Positions 25,614-34,379 of a stretch of DNA of 64,000 nt are shown here, one piece after another. The notes beneath the pieces are model-generated. The model was not told the origin of the DNA. It worked only from the letters and a program-made list of their open reading frames with translations, and did no database searches. The translations under genes and the position numbers were made by a program. Position 1 is the stretch's first letter. Each line of letters starts with the position of its first letter. Source of the stretch: Puia sp. (GTDB taxonomy: Bacteria > Bacteroidota > Bacteroidia > Chitinophagales > Chitinophagaceae); assembly GCA_031292515.1 (NCBI GenBank), contig JARLGZ010000068.1, positions 78,381 through 142,380 on the forward strand, in the 5' to 3' direction.

Positions 25614-26426
25614 ATGCTAACAAAGAAAAGGATTTTATTCGTTGCCAACGAAATGTCTCCCTATTTAGAGATGACTGAGTTTGCGGAAATTGTGAATAAA
25701 CTGGCGATTAAATCGAATGAAGGGGGCTTTGAGGTCCGCTGTATCATGCCCCGCTTTGGAGTGATTAACGAAAGGCGTCATCGCCTGCACGAAGTGGTCC
25801 GGTTATCAGGTATAAACGTATCGGTGGACAATGACGATTATCCCCTGCAAATCAAGGTGGCTTCCCTGCCCAATGCCCGTCTGCAGGTTTATTTCCTGGA
25901 TAACGAAGACCTGTTTAAGAGAAAGTTCATTTTCAGTGACGAACAGGACAAATGGTATGATGACAATGGTCTCCGGTCCGTTTTCTACTGCAAGGGAGCG
26001 CTGGAAACGGTAAAAAAATTCGGCTGGCCCCCGGATGTGATCCATTGCAGCGGCTGGATGACGGGTCTGGTGCCTCTCTACCTGAAGACGGTCTATAAGA
26101 AGGAGCCGGTATTCGCGCACAGCAAGGTGGTCTACACGATCGGGCAGAATACGTTCAAGGAGAAGCTGGGGGCCGATTTTCTGAAGCTGGCGAACATACA
26201 CGCCAATATCAAGGAGAAGGACCTGGAACCTTATAAGGACAGCAACAATACGGCCATGTTCCGCGGCGGCGCTTTTTATGCCGATGCCATCACCTTTGGG
26301 GCGGACAAGGTGGAAAAGAAACTGACGGAGGAATTCGCTAAGGCGAGGGCTAAAAAGGTGTTGTCTTTCAATGCGGAATCCGATTTAACGGATTATTTGC
26401 AATTGTATACGGATCTGACAAAATAA
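25614..26426 (+). CDS. Glycogen/starch synthase N-terminal-like protein (half GT-B)
   Basis: The 270 residues match the N-terminal Rossmann-like domain of GT5 glycogen synthases: LFVANEMSPY at the start, RCIMPRFGVI, the YFLDNEDLFKR loop, and PPDVIHCSGWMTGLVPLYL. The C-terminal GT-B domain (ADP-glucose binding) is absent. The usual KTGGL segment near the start reads TEFAEIVNKL instead. It is therefore unlikely to be an active glycogen synthase. The start is well placed, and the stop is natural with metK 95 bp downstream, so it is not a truncation by assembly. It is divergent from panC. A regulatory or binding role is possible. Confidence 0.75.
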   Translation: MLTKKRILFVANEMSPYLEMTEFAEIVNKLAIKSNEGGFEVRCIMPRFGVINERRHRLHEVVRLSGINVSVDNDDYPLQIKVASLPNARLQVYFLDNEDLFKRKFIFSDEQDKWYDDNGLRSVFYCKGALETVKKFGWPPDVIHCSGWMTGLVPLYLKTVYKKEPVFAHSKVVYTIGQNTFKEKLGADFLKLANIHANIKEKDLEPYKDSNNTAMFRGGAFYADAITFGADKVEKKLTEEFAKARAKKVLSFNAESDLTDYLQLYTDLTK

Positions 26427-26433
26427 CCATCTT

Positions 26434-26467
26434 TTTGCAGAAAATTTCGTCGCAGCTATTATCTTTG
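26434..26467 (+). promoter_or_regulatory. Promoter for metK
   Basis: TTTG at 26434-26437 and TATCTTTG at 26460-26467 with a 22-bp spacer fit the Bacteroidota -33/-7 pattern. It lies 54 bp before the metK start. No SAM riboswitch fold could be seen in the leader. Confidence 0.5.
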
Positions 26468-26521
26468 CCCCGCGAAAGCAGTAGTCCCATTTAATTCGTC
26501 AATAAATCTATTATTACAGTC

Positions 26522-27775
26522 ATGCCTTATTTATTTACATCTGAAAGCGTTTCAGAAGGTCATCCAGACAAAGTGGCCGACCAGATATCCGATGCATTGA
26601 TAGACAATTTTCTTGCCTTCGATCCCCAGTCGAAAGTGGCTTGTGAGACGCTTGTAACGACAGGGCAGGTAGTCCTGGCGGGAGAAGTAAAATCGAAGGC
26701 ATACCTCGATGTACAGGAGATTGCCCGCGGCGTCATCCGGAAGATCGGATACACCAAGAGCGAATACATGTTCGAGGCGAATTCCTGCGGTATCATTTCC
26801 GCGATCCACGAGCAGTCAGCGGATATCAACCAGGGCGTGGACAGGAAGAAAAAAGAAGAACAGGGAGCCGGCGACCAGGGGATGATGTTCGGATATGCGA
26901 GCAACGAGACCGATGACTATATGCCGCTGGCGCTCGATCTGGCTCATAAGATCCTGCTCGAACTGGCTGTTTTGAGAAGGGAGAACAAGGCGATCAAATA
27001 TCTTCGCCCCGATGCAAAGAGCCAGGTGACCCTGGAATACGATGATAATAATAAGCCCGTGCGGATAGATGCCATCGTCGTATCCACGCAGCATGACGAC
27101 TTCGACACGGAAACAAAGATGCAGGCGCAGATAAAAAAAGACATCGTCGAAATCCTGATCCCCCGTGTAAAGGCAAAATATAAGAAATACGCCCGTCTTT
27201 TTAACGATAAGATAAAGTATCATATCAACCCCACCGGCAAGTTCGTGATCGGCGGCCCTCATGGCGATACGGGTCTGACGGGCCGTAAGATCATCGTAGA
27301 TACCTATGGTGGTAAAGGCGCACATGGCGGCGGCGCATTCAGCGGTAAAGATCCTTCCAAAGTGGATCGCTCCGCGGCTTATGCTACCCGTCATATCGCG
27401 AAGAACCTCGTTGCGGCCGGAGTCTGTGACGAAGTGCTGGTGCAGGTGTCTTATGCTATCGGCGTAGCGGAACCGACCAGCATCAATGTCAACACCTATG
27501 GTACGGCCAAGGTGAAAATGACGGATGCGAAGATCGCAAAGATCGTGACCGAGCTGTTCGATATGCGTCCTTATTTTATCGAGACCCGGCTGAAGCTGCG
27601 CAACCCCATCTACAGTGAGACCGCTGCATATGGTCATATGGGTCGCAAGCCGGAAACCGTCGTAAAGACTTTCACCTCGCCCAATGGAAAAGAGATCAGG
27701 AAGAAGGTGGACCTCTTCACGTGGGAAAAGCTCGATTATGTTCCGAAGGTGAAGAAAGCATTCGGTATTAAATAA
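26522..27775 (+). CDS. metK: S-adenosylmethionine synthetase
   Basis: The enzyme makes SAM from methionine and ATP. The 417-residue protein has [15 protein letters not shown] at the N-terminus, the [12 protein letters not shown] hexapeptide-type signature near residue 116, and [19 protein letters not shown] later. All three domains of the family are present. The protein is slightly longer than E. coli MetK (384) because of loop insertions. Promoter upstream and a strong terminator downstream indicate a single-gene unit. Confidence 0.97.
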   Translation: MPYLFTSESVSEGHPDKVADQISDALIDNFLAFDPQSKVACETLVTTGQVVLAGEVKSKAYLDVQEIARGVIRKIGYTKSEYMFEANSCGIISAIHEQSADINQGVDRKKKEEQGAGDQGMMFGYASNETDDYMPLALDLAHKILLELAVLRRENKAIKYLRPDAKSQVTLEYDDNNKPVRIDAIVVSTQHDDFDTETKMQAQIKKDIVEILIPRVKAKYKKYARLFNDKIKYHINPTGKFVIGGPHGDTGLTGRKIIVDTYGGKGAHGGGAFSGKDPSKVDRSAAYATRHIAKNLVAAGVCDEVLVQVSYAIGVAEPTSINVNTYGTAKVKMTDAKIAKIVTELFDMRPYFIETRLKLRNPIYSETAAYGHMGRKPETVVKTFTSPNGKEIRKKVDLFTWEKLDYVPKVKKAFGIK

Positions 27776-27825
27776 TTGCAGGCACCGGTCTTTTTTGCGA
27801 AAGCAGGATGCCGGTCACAAAAGAG

Positions 27826-27855
27826 TCCCGCCCTGAGGCGGGATTTTTTATTTTT
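27826..27855 (+). terminator. Rho-independent terminator after metK
   Basis: The 7-bp stem TCCCGCC (27826-27832) and GGCGGGA (27837-27843) with loop CTGA is followed by a T-rich run (TTTTTTATTTTT). It lies about 50 bp past the metK stop. Confidence 0.85.
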
Positions 27856-27856
27856 G
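27849..27856 (+). promoter_or_regulatory. Possible -7 element for the Nudix-rlmB unit
   Basis: TATTTTTG matches TAnnTTTG but overlaps the T-run of the metK terminator, so it may be coincidental. It lies 168 bp upstream of the Nudix start. Confidence 0.3.
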
Positions 27857-27952
27857 CAACGGGTTTATGACGCATGGGGCTATGAGCAAGGACCTCCGGG
27901 CAAAGAACTATGAGGAATATCCCGGAAGGTAGCAACCAGGATTTCGGGTTTT

Positions 27953-28015
27953 ACAAGACACCGTTTTTCGGAGCTGACAAGACAAACAGCCGATGGCGGT
28001 CCGACAAGACAAACA
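27953..28015. repeat. Degenerate 24-27 bp repeat with ACAAGACA core
   Basis: The core ACAAGACA occurs at 27953, 27977 (extended to ACAAGACAAACA) and 28004 (same extension). The spacing is 24 and 27 bp. The last copy ends 10 bp before the Nudix start at 28025. Confidence 0.55.
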
Positions 28016-28024
28016 AAAAAACAG

Positions 28025-28615
28025 ATGAGAGAAACACGACATCCTTTGGGCGAGACGAAAAATCCCTGGAAGATCCTTTCCGAGAAGAATGTGTATGAGA
28101 ACAAGTGGATCGGGCTGACGGAATACCAGGTAATCAATCCCGGCGGCGGGGAAGGGATTTATGGAAAGGTCAGCTTTAAAAATATTGCCGTAGGAGTATT
28201 GCCCCTCGATGAGGATTTCAATACTTACCTGGTCGGGCAGTTCCGTTTTCCACTGGATGAATACAGCTGGGAGATCCCGGAAGGGGGCGGTGAGCCGCAT
28301 GAGGATCCGCTCGAATCCGCCAGGCGCGAATTGATGGAAGAGACCGGGCTGGCAGCCAGCCGGTGGGACCTGATCCTGAAAATGCACCTGTCCAATTCCG
28401 TGTCCGATGAAAAGGCGCTTCTCTACCTGGCCCGCGGGCTGGAACAACACACGGCCATGCCGGAAGAGACGGAGAAACTTGCGGTCCGTAAATTGCCTTT
28501 CGAAGAAGCGTACCGGATGGTAGAAGAGGGACAGATCACGGATTCCATGTCTGTCGCCTGTATCCTGAAAGTCAAATTGATGTTTGAGAAAGGAGAAATC
28601 CGGCGGCACGGATAA
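28025..28615 (+). CDS. Nudix hydrolase, ADP-ribose pyrophosphatase-like
   Basis: This 196-residue protein has a canonical Nudix box GGGEPHEDPLESARRELMEE followed by TGL, with all catalytic Glu and Arg residues. The upstream segment LVGQFRFPLDEYSWEIPEG is the usual ADP-ribose pyrophosphatase-like layout with the conserved Pro-Glu-Gly ahead of the box. It likely hydrolyses ADP-ribose or a similar nucleoside diphosphate sugar to AMP and a sugar phosphate. It is followed 17 bp later by rlmB, so the two may be co-transcribed. The upstream 249-bp gap contains the metK terminator and ACAAGACA repeats. Confidence 0.88.
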   Translation: MRETRHPLGETKNPWKILSEKNVYENKWIGLTEYQVINPGGGEGIYGKVSFKNIAVGVLPLDEDFNTYLVGQFRFPLDEYSWEIPEGGGEPHEDPLESARRELMEETGLAASRWDLILKMHLSNSVSDEKALLYLARGLEQHTAMPEETEKLAVRKLPFEEAYRMVEEGQITDSMSVACILKVKLMFEKGEIRRHG

Positions 28616-28632
28616 AATCAGAAACAGATACG

Positions 28633-29370
28633 ATGAAGAAATCTTCTCTTATAATCGGACGGCAGACCCTGATCGAAGCGTTGCGATCGGGCAGGGCTGT
28701 GGACAAGATATTGTTTCAGCGGAATGTGACCGGCGACACGATCGAAGAGATCCGTCAGCTGGCGCGCGAGCATGCCGTTCCCATACAGATGGTGCCGCCC
28801 GAAAAACTGTCGTCACTTACAAAGGCCAATCACCAGGGGGTAGTGGCTTTTGCAGGCCTGGTGCAATACCTGGACCTGCAACAGGTCATCGATCATGTCG
28901 TGGCGGCGGGTGGCATTCCTTTGTTCATCATGCTGGATGGGGTTACGGACGTCCGCAATATCGGGGCCATCGCCCGGAGTGCGGTCTGTTGCGGGGCGCA
29001 AGCCCTGATCATCCCGGATAAAGGTGTCGGGGCGCTGAACGAGGAGGCCATGAAGTCGTCTGCAGGCGCCCTGGAGATCATTCATGTCTGCCGGGTAAAC
29101 AGCCTGCTCAAGGCGGTGGACAGCCTACACCTCAACGGGATCAAGGTCTTCACCAGCGAAACCGGCGCGCAGAAGAAAGTCTTCGAACTGGAACTCTCCG
29201 AGCCTTGTTGTATCGTCATGGGGAGCGAAGACAAAGGTGTACAGCCCTATATGAGCAAGGCTGCCGATGAGCATTTCATCATTCCGATGGCCGCCGGGTT
29301 CGATTCGTTTAATGTGTCGGTCGCTGCCGGTATCATTTTGTACGAAGCCATGAAGAGCCGGCTGTCCTAA
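28633..29370 (+). CDS. rlmB: 23S rRNA (guanosine-2'-O)-methyltransferase RlmB
   Basis: The SpoU/TrmH-family protein has 245 residues. An N-terminal substrate-binding domain (residues 1-80, including GRQTLIEALRSGRAVDKI) leads into the knotted SPOUT domain. Characteristic motifs are VTDVRNIGAIARSAVCCG (motif 1), VMGSEDKGV and FNVSVAAGIILYEA (motif 3). The family methylates 2'-O of G2251 in 23S rRNA. Length and order are normal. It follows the Nudix gene by 17 bp and precedes HMG-CoA lyase by 13 bp. Confidence 0.9.
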   Translation: MKKSSLIIGRQTLIEALRSGRAVDKILFQRNVTGDTIEEIRQLAREHAVPIQMVPPEKLSSLTKANHQGVVAFAGLVQYLDLQQVIDHVVAAGGIPLFIMLDGVTDVRNIGAIARSAVCCGAQALIIPDKGVGALNEEAMKSSAGALEIIHVCRVNSLLKAVDSLHLNGIKVFTSETGAQKKVFELELSEPCCIVMGSEDKGVQPYMSKAADEHFIIPMAAGFDSFNVSVAAGIILYEAMKSRLS

Positions 29371-29383
29371 AATTATTATTGCC

Positions 29384-30328
29384 ATGAGCCCATTGCACAG
29401 ACCACGACCTTCGCAACCCCAGGCTGTATCCGGCAAGGACATGCCTTTCAGCGCCGGTCTGCCGGTCACGCTTGTCGAATGTCCCCGCGATGCGATACAG
29501 GGATGGCATGAGCTAATCCCGACGGAAAAAAAGATACGCTATCTCAACGCCCTGTTGAAGGTGGGATTTGCCGTGCTGGATTTCGGCAGTTTTGTGTCTC
29601 CGAAGCTCATACCCCAGATGGCGGACACCCACCAGGTATTAGCCGGTCTCCGTTGGCAGGACAGTGCCACCCGGCTGCTGGCTATCGTGGCGAATTTCCG
29701 GGGCGCGGAGGAAGCAGCTTCGCTGGAAGGGGTCTCCTGTCTGGGCTACCCTTTTTCCATCTCGGAGACCTTTCAGCTTCGAAACGCCAATAAGAGTATC
29801 GAAGGCTCCCTGGCCACCGTCGAAGAGATATCGGAGCTTTGTATAAAAAGAGAAAAGCAGCTGGTTGTCTATCTTTCGATGGGATTCGGCAATCCCTATG
29901 GCGATCCCTGGTCGGAAGAGATCGTATTCGAGTGGGCGGACGCGCTGGCGCGTCTGGGGATAAAAACCTTGTCCCTTGCCGACACCGTCGGGCTTGCGAC
30001 CCCGGAGCAGGTGTTTTCCGTTACGGACTACCTGGTGAGGCAATTACCCGGCCATACCATCGGCGTGCATCTGCATTCCACGCCCCACAACCGGAAGGCT
30101 AAAATCGACGCGGCGTTACAGGCGGGTTGCCGAAGGTTTGACGGCGCGCTGAAAGGCATTGGCGGTTGTCCGATGGCGGGAGACGAGCTGGTAGGCAATA
30201 TGAACATGGAGTGGATGATCTCCTATTTTCGGGAGCTTCACGAGGCGGGATATCCGCATCTGTTGGGAAGACTGGATGAGGGGGCCCTGGAGGAGAGCCT
30301 CCGGCTGGCTTCGGAAATCTTCGTATGA
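29384..30328 (+). CDS. Hydroxymethylglutaryl-CoA lyase
   Basis: The 314-residue TIM-barrel enzyme of the HMG-CoA lyase/homocitrate synthase superfamily shows VECPRDAIQGWHELIP (active-site start), DFGSFVSPKLIPQMADT, SMGFGNPYGDPWSEE and TIGVHLHSTPHNRKAKIDAAL. The C-terminal GIGGCPMAGDELVGNM includes the catalytic Cys. It cleaves HMG-CoA to acetoacetate and acetyl-CoA in leucine degradation. No other leucine catabolic gene is adjacent. It follows rlmB by 13 bp. Its downstream gap contains a 20-bp triple repeat. Confidence 0.9.
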   Translation: MSPLHRPRPSQPQAVSGKDMPFSAGLPVTLVECPRDAIQGWHELIPTEKKIRYLNALLKVGFAVLDFGSFVSPKLIPQMADTHQVLAGLRWQDSATRLLAIVANFRGAEEAASLEGVSCLGYPFSISETFQLRNANKSIEGSLATVEEISELCIKREKQLVVYLSMGFGNPYGDPWSEEIVFEWADALARLGIKTLSLADTVGLATPEQVFSVTDYLVRQLPGHTIGVHLHSTPHNRKAKIDAALQAGCRRFDGALKGIGGCPMAGDELVGNMNMEWMISYFRELHEAGYPHLLGRLDEGALEESLRLASEIFV

Positions 30329-30341
30329 TCCGGATCCTGGC

Positions 30342-30401
30342 GCCGAACTTCGATCACGGGAAGCCGGACTTCGATTACGGGCGCTGAACTTCGATTAAAT
30401 G
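30342..30401. repeat. Three 20-bp tandem repeats before the GSCFA gene
   Basis: Units at 30342-30361, 30362-30381 and 30382-30401 share the core GAACTTCGAT or GGACTTCGAT. The last unit contains the ATG at 30399-30401 that is one possible start of the GSCFA gene. Confidence 0.75.
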
Positions 30402-31472
30402 ATTCAATGCATGGAATTTCAACTTCCGATACAAATCCCGTCGTTGCCGTCTCCCATCCGTTATGGGGACAAAATCCTGCTGACGGGTTCCTGTTTTACC
30501 GAACATATCGGCAACCAGCTCCATGATTGGAAGTTCGATACGCTCCAAAATCCCCATGGCATCGTCTTCGACCCGGCAAGCGTCGCATCGGGCCTGGTCT
30601 CCTATATTGAAGACCGCCGGTATACCGCCGGGGACCTCGTCTTCTTCAACGAACTCTGGCAGAGCTGGCAGCATCACAGCGTTTTTTCCGGCACAGACCG
30701 AGGGGAAGTGCTGGACCGTATCAACCGGTCACAGGCTCGTGCACATTCGTTTTTGAGAGAGGCGAGATGGCTGATCATTACGCTGGGGACTTCCTTCTCC
30801 TACCGGCTGTCCGGTTCCTTTTCCGGGCTTTTGCCGGGTGAGGCCGCTTATTCAGAATCGGGCCGGGAACACCGCCCGGCTTACCCGGTAGCCAATTGCC
30901 ACCGTGCTCCCGCGCAGGCATTTACAAAGCATCTGATGTCGATCGAAGAGATCCATTCCGTGCTGGACAATTGTCTCCACCGGCTGTTCAGTTTCAACCC
31001 GGCTATCGAGGTGATCTTTACCATCAGCCCCGTCCGGCATATCCGGGACGGTGTAGTGGAAAATAACCGGAGCAAGGCGCGGCTGATAGAATCGGTACAC
31101 CACCTGGTCAACAAATTCGACCGGATCTGGTATTTTCCGGCCTATGAGCTGGTCGTCGACGTGTTGAGGGACTATCGTTTCTATGACCTCGATATGGTAC
31201 ATCCCAACTACCAGGCCACCCATTTTGTCCTGGACAAATTCACCCGGCATTTTATCGACGGGTCTTCGCAGCAGCTGGTCGAAGAGATCAAAAAAATTGT
31301 CATTGCCCGCAGGCACAGGGCCCTGCATCCCGATACCCTCGCACACAAGCGCTTTTTAGAGGACTATCGCAGGAAGACCGGGGAGATCGCGGCCCGTTAT
31401 CCGATGCTCGACTTCCGGGAGGAACTGGCCTGGTTCGCCGGGGAAGCAGGGGAACATGAGTCCGGGGGCTGA
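30399..31472 (+). CDS. GSCFA-domain protein
   Basis: The 357-residue protein starts with the name-giving motif region ILLTGSCFTEHIGNQLHDWK, then NPHGIVFDP, LIITLGTSFSYRL and FTISPVRHIRDG, all typical of the GSCFA family. The fold is SGNH-hydrolase-like, with catalytic Ser at the GS of GSCF. Members are thought to act on polysaccharide or ester substrates; the substrate is not known. The ATG at 30399 falls in a repeat; the in-frame ATG at 30411 is equally credible. It follows HMG-CoA lyase by 70 bp. Confidence 0.85.
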   Translation: MIQCMEFQLPIQIPSLPSPIRYGDKILLTGSCFTEHIGNQLHDWKFDTLQNPHGIVFDPASVASGLVSYIEDRRYTAGDLVFFNELWQSWQHHSVFSGTDRGEVLDRINRSQARAHSFLREARWLIITLGTSFSYRLSGSFSGLLPGEAAYSESGREHRPAYPVANCHRAPAQAFTKHLMSIEEIHSVLDNCLHRLFSFNPAIEVIFTISPVRHIRDGVVENNRSKARLIESVHHLVNKFDRIWYFPAYELVVDVLRDYRFYDLDMVHPNYQATHFVLDKFTRHFIDGSSQQLVEEIKKIVIARRHRALHPDTLAHKRFLEDYRRKTGEIAARYPMLDFREELAWFAGEAGEHESGG

Positions 31473-31546
31473 AGAGGGGGTGGGTTTGTGAAGCAACCGT
31501 ACCTGGCGTTCTGCCAGCCGATCAATATCGATTTAATTTTTGCGCT

Positions 31547-32269
31547 ATGTCTGCATCATTTCCCACACAGGCTGCGGCCATCCTGGATTTCTACCGGAAA
31601 CTCCGTCCCGGTTTTACGATGGCGGATGGCATCTCCATCATGAATCCTTACCGGGAGCCGGAAACCTGGCGACTGGCCAGCCGGTTTTATGAGAAATTCT
31701 ATGCGGACAGCCGTCCTCGTGGATATGTCTTCGGCATCAATCCGGGGAGGTTCGGCGCCGGTATCACGGGGGTACCATTTACCGATCCCATCCGGTTGCA
31801 GGAGAAATGCGGCATTCCCAACGACTGGAAGAAGCAGGCGGAACTATCATCGGTTTTCGTGTACCAGATGATCGACGGGTATGGTGGGGTGGATGCTTTT
31901 TACGGGCAATTCTATATCACAGCCATCTCGCCGCTCGGGTTCGTCCAACAGGGATCCGGGCGAGGACCTGGCAAGAACCTGAACTACTATGACGATAAGG
32001 AGCTGGTCCGGGCGATCGAGCCTTTTGTCGTCCGGTGCATTCGCCGGCAGATGGAGACGATCCCGACCTATTCCACGTGCTACTGTCTGGGCGAGGGAGC
32101 CAACTACAAATACTTCAGCCGGTTAAACGAAAAGCATGGCTTTTTCAGCGAGATCATACCGTTGCCGCATCCGCGTTGGGTCATGCAGTACCGGCGAAAG
32201 CGGGTACCGGAATATGTGGAAGAATATGTCGGGAAGCTGCGAAAGCTTACGGACGGCAAACCCCGGTAA
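31547..32269 (+). CDS. SMUG2-like uracil-DNA glycosylase family protein
   Basis: The 240-residue protein has the first uracil-DNA glycosylase motif as GINPGRFGAGITGVPFTDP near residue 63 and the second as PLPHPRW near 205. This pattern is the SMUG2-type (Bacteroidota) subgroup of the UDG superfamily, which removes uracil or related damaged bases. It is separate from the family-1 Ung at 57.5 kb. The gene is preceded by 74 bp without repeats and followed by a gap ending in tandem repeats. Confidence 0.8.
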   Translation: MSASFPTQAAAILDFYRKLRPGFTMADGISIMNPYREPETWRLASRFYEKFYADSRPRGYVFGINPGRFGAGITGVPFTDPIRLQEKCGIPNDWKKQAELSSVFVYQMIDGYGGVDAFYGQFYITAISPLGFVQQGSGRGPGKNLNYYDDKELVRAIEPFVVRCIRRQMETIPTYSTCYCLGEGANYKYFSRLNEKHGFFSEIIPLPHPRWVMQYRRKRVPEYVEEYVGKLRKLTDGKPR

Positions 32270-32344
32270 ATGTGGGTTAAGAGAAGGCTGTTGTAAAGTC
32301 GCTTGCCGTATTCTGCCGAGGTCTGGTGTTAATGTATCTTGCCA

Positions 32345-32410
32345 GTATACCCTGTTAATGTGTTCTGTTAGCGTATCCTGTTTAATGTATCCTGTTTAAT
32401 GTATCCTGTC
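32345..32410. repeat. 14-bp tandem repeats overlapping the end of miaE
   Basis: GTATCCTGTTTAAT occurs at 32373-32386 and 32387-32400, with a partial copy at 32401-32410 and two degenerate copies from 32345. The miaE stop codon (TTA at 32396-32398 on the plus strand) lies in the second unit. Confidence 0.8.
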
Positions 32411-33007
32411 GCCTCTTAGTTCCTGCGTTTCCATGACCCCGGCCTCATAGTGAAGCCATTCTTTCCAGCGTGCGCGTACCTTGTCTTTGGCGATATAGGT
32501 TTCCGCCAGCCCGATGAAAAGATGATAGTGGCCTGCCTCGCTCTCCATAAAACGGCGATAGAAATTTCGCAGGTATTCATCGTCGAGGTGTTCGCTCAGT
32601 CTTTTAAAGCGTTCGCAGCTCCGGGCCTCTATCAGGGCGAAGATGAGCAGCCGGTCCAGGAACCGGTCTTCTTCCGGCGCGCCTTTTTTTTCGAACTCTA
32701 TCAGCTTATTGACATAGATGTCTTTCCGTTGCCTCCCCAGTTTCAGGCCGCGCCGGGTCAACTCGGCGAGCACCAGCCGGAAGTGTCCCCATTCTTCGGT
32801 GACGATGGGAGCAAGTTCGCTGACCAGCTTCTCTTTGTCCGCATAGCGATGGATAAGGGATATGCAGCTCGTAGCGGCTTTCTGTTCACACCATGCGTGA
32901 TCCGTCAGGATATCTTCCAGGGCTATACCGGCCAGGTCCACCCAGCGGGGATCGGTTGGCAGATGCAGCCCCAATATATTCTTTTGTTCCGGTGTGGGTT
33001 CCATCAT
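32396..33007 (-). CDS. miaE: tRNA-(ms2io6A)-hydroxylase MiaE
   Basis: With the start at 33007 the protein has 203 residues. It is a ferritin-like di-iron enzyme that hydroxylates the isopentenyl side chain of ms2i6A37 in tRNA. Helices with iron ligands are visible: DHAWCEQKAA, IVTEEWGHFR, FALIEARSCERF and FMESEAGHYHLF. The final residues (RGDRIH) run into a tandem repeat, so the C-terminal end was probably set by repeat expansion. A longer start at 33043 is possible. It is divergent from bioF across a 67-bp gap. Confidence 0.85.
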   Translation of the reverse strand: MMEPTPEQKNILGLHLPTDPRWVDLAGIALEDILTDHAWCEQKAATSCISLIHRYADKEKLVSELAPIVTEEWGHFRLVLAELTRRGLKLGRQRKDIYVNKLIEFEKKGAPEEDRFLDRLLIFALIEARSCERFKRLSEHLDDEYLRNFYRRFMESEAGHYHLFIGLAETYIAKDKVRARWKEWLHYEAGVMETQELRGDRIH

Positions 33008-33074
33008 GCGAAGATAGCCCGGCTCCTGCACCGATCTGCCCAAATTGAATGATATTTGACAAAAAATATAGCCC

Positions 33075-34214
33075 TTGAGCGAGGAATTTCTCCGTAAAAA
33101 ATTACAGGAACGCTGGGACCAGGATGCTTACAGGACCTTGAAGCTGCCAACCGGGAAAGCGGATTTCTGTTCGAATGACTATCTGGGGATTGCTGCGGGT
33201 GGGCTGCTGGAAGCCTGCGCCGGAAAGTCCTCCCCGGCGACAGGGAATGGCCTCCTGCGGCATGGAAGCTCGGGATCCCGGTTGTTGGCGGGGAACTATG
33301 CGTTGATGGAAGAAACGGAGAAAGAGATCGCCTTATTCCACCAGGCTCCGGCCGGGCTGATCTTCAATAGCGGTTTTGATGCCAATCTCGGTCTGTTGAG
33401 TGCCGTGCCTCAAAGGAACGATACGATCCTCTATGATTCCCTGAGCCATGCGTCGATCCGGGATGGCATACGACTGTCGTTTGCCAGGTCTTTTCCTTTT
33501 GTGCACAATGATACGGCGGACCTTGAAAAAAGACTGCGGGCTGCCACGGGCACTGTCTTTGTGGTCACCGAGTCGGTATTTTCGATGGACGGAGACCAGG
33601 CGCCCCTCCGGGAGATTGCCGCTCTCTGTAAACAATACGGGGCCCGGCTCATCGTAGACGAAGCGCACGCGACCGGCGTGATAGGCGACCGGGGAGAAGG
33701 GCTGGTCCAGCAAATGGCACTTCAGGAAAGCGTCTTCGCGCGGATCCATACTTTTGGAAAGGCGCTGGGTTGTCATGGAGCGGTTATACTCGGCAGCGAA
33801 CTGCTCAGGGACTATCTCATCAACTTCTCGAGGCCTTTTATCTATACGACGGCGCTCCCCGAAACGAGTGTGCAGGCGATTGTCTGTGCTTACCGGCTTT
33901 TCCCGGCGCTGGGTAGCCATCGTGAGCGGCTTCGTCAGCTGATCGCCAGGTTCAGGGAGGAGATGCGTGGGCTGGAAAGACCGGCCGGGCCGGCAAGACC
34001 TGCGGGTCCGGATAGTGTGACGCCCATACAGGTAGCCCTTATCCCGGGCAACGAAGCCGTGAAACGAGCGGCCCGTCTCTGCCAGGAGAATGGGCTCGAT
34101 GTCCGGCCGATTCTCTATCCGACGGTTCCGAAAGGCGGCGAGAGACTGAGGATCGTATTGCATAGCTTCAATACCCCCGAAGAACTGTCCCGGCTGGTCG
34201 CCGTTTTGCAATAA
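33075..34214 (+). CDS. bioF: 8-amino-7-oxononanoate synthase-like (BioF family), TTG start
   Basis: The PLP enzyme has 379 residues. FCSNDYLGIA near residue 31, the Asp195/His198 pair in VDEAHATG and Lys229 in HTFGKALGCHGA (Schiff base) match BioF and the related 2-amino-3-ketobutyrate ligase. BioF condenses pimeloyl-ACP/CoA with alanine in biotin synthesis. The start is TTG at 33075, because no ATG or GTG occurs in frame before the conserved FCSNDYL region. No other biotin genes are near, so the alternative ligase or another alpha-oxoamine synthase remains possible. A tandem repeat follows the stop. Confidence 0.8.
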   Translation: MSEEFLRKKLQERWDQDAYRTLKLPTGKADFCSNDYLGIAAGGLLEACAGKSSPATGNGLLRHGSSGSRLLAGNYALMEETEKEIALFHQAPAGLIFNSGFDANLGLLSAVPQRNDTILYDSLSHASIRDGIRLSFARSFPFVHNDTADLEKRLRAATGTVFVVTESVFSMDGDQAPLREIAALCKQYGARLIVDEAHATGVIGDRGEGLVQQMALQESVFARIHTFGKALGCHGAVILGSELLRDYLINFSRPFIYTTALPETSVQAIVCAYRLFPALGSHRERLRQLIARFREEMRGLERPAGPARPAGPDSVTPIQVALIPGNEAVKRAARLCQENGLDVRPILYPTVPKGGERLRIVLHSFNTPEELSRLVAVLQ

Positions 34215-34216
34215 AA

Positions 34217-34310
34217 GGCGGGTTTGCCTGGATATAGTTCGAGCCGGATTTGCGGCAGTATGCAGGCGGGTGTGGTATAGTACGGGCCGCTTTGCGATAG
34301 AATGCGGGCC
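34217..34310. repeat. Degenerate tandem repeat after bioF
   Basis: About four to five units of 20-25 bp with the shape GGC(G/C)G-(T)TTTGC-x-ATAG/ATGC run from just past the bioF stop to about 34310. Units differ from each other, so the boundary is approximate. Confidence 0.5.
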
Positions 34311-34379
34311 GGCGATTCAATTAATTGGAAAAATACTTTACTTTTAAACCTACTAAGACATCATCATAACTACTTCGGT

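Noticed and set aside
26427..26521. SAM riboswitch in the metK leader
   Set aside because: The leader is only 95 nt, with a promoter motif inside it, and no SAM-binding stem arrangement could be seen by eye.
30342..30401. CRISPR array
   Set aside because: Three contiguous 20-bp units without unique spacers of regular length; tandem duplication is simpler.
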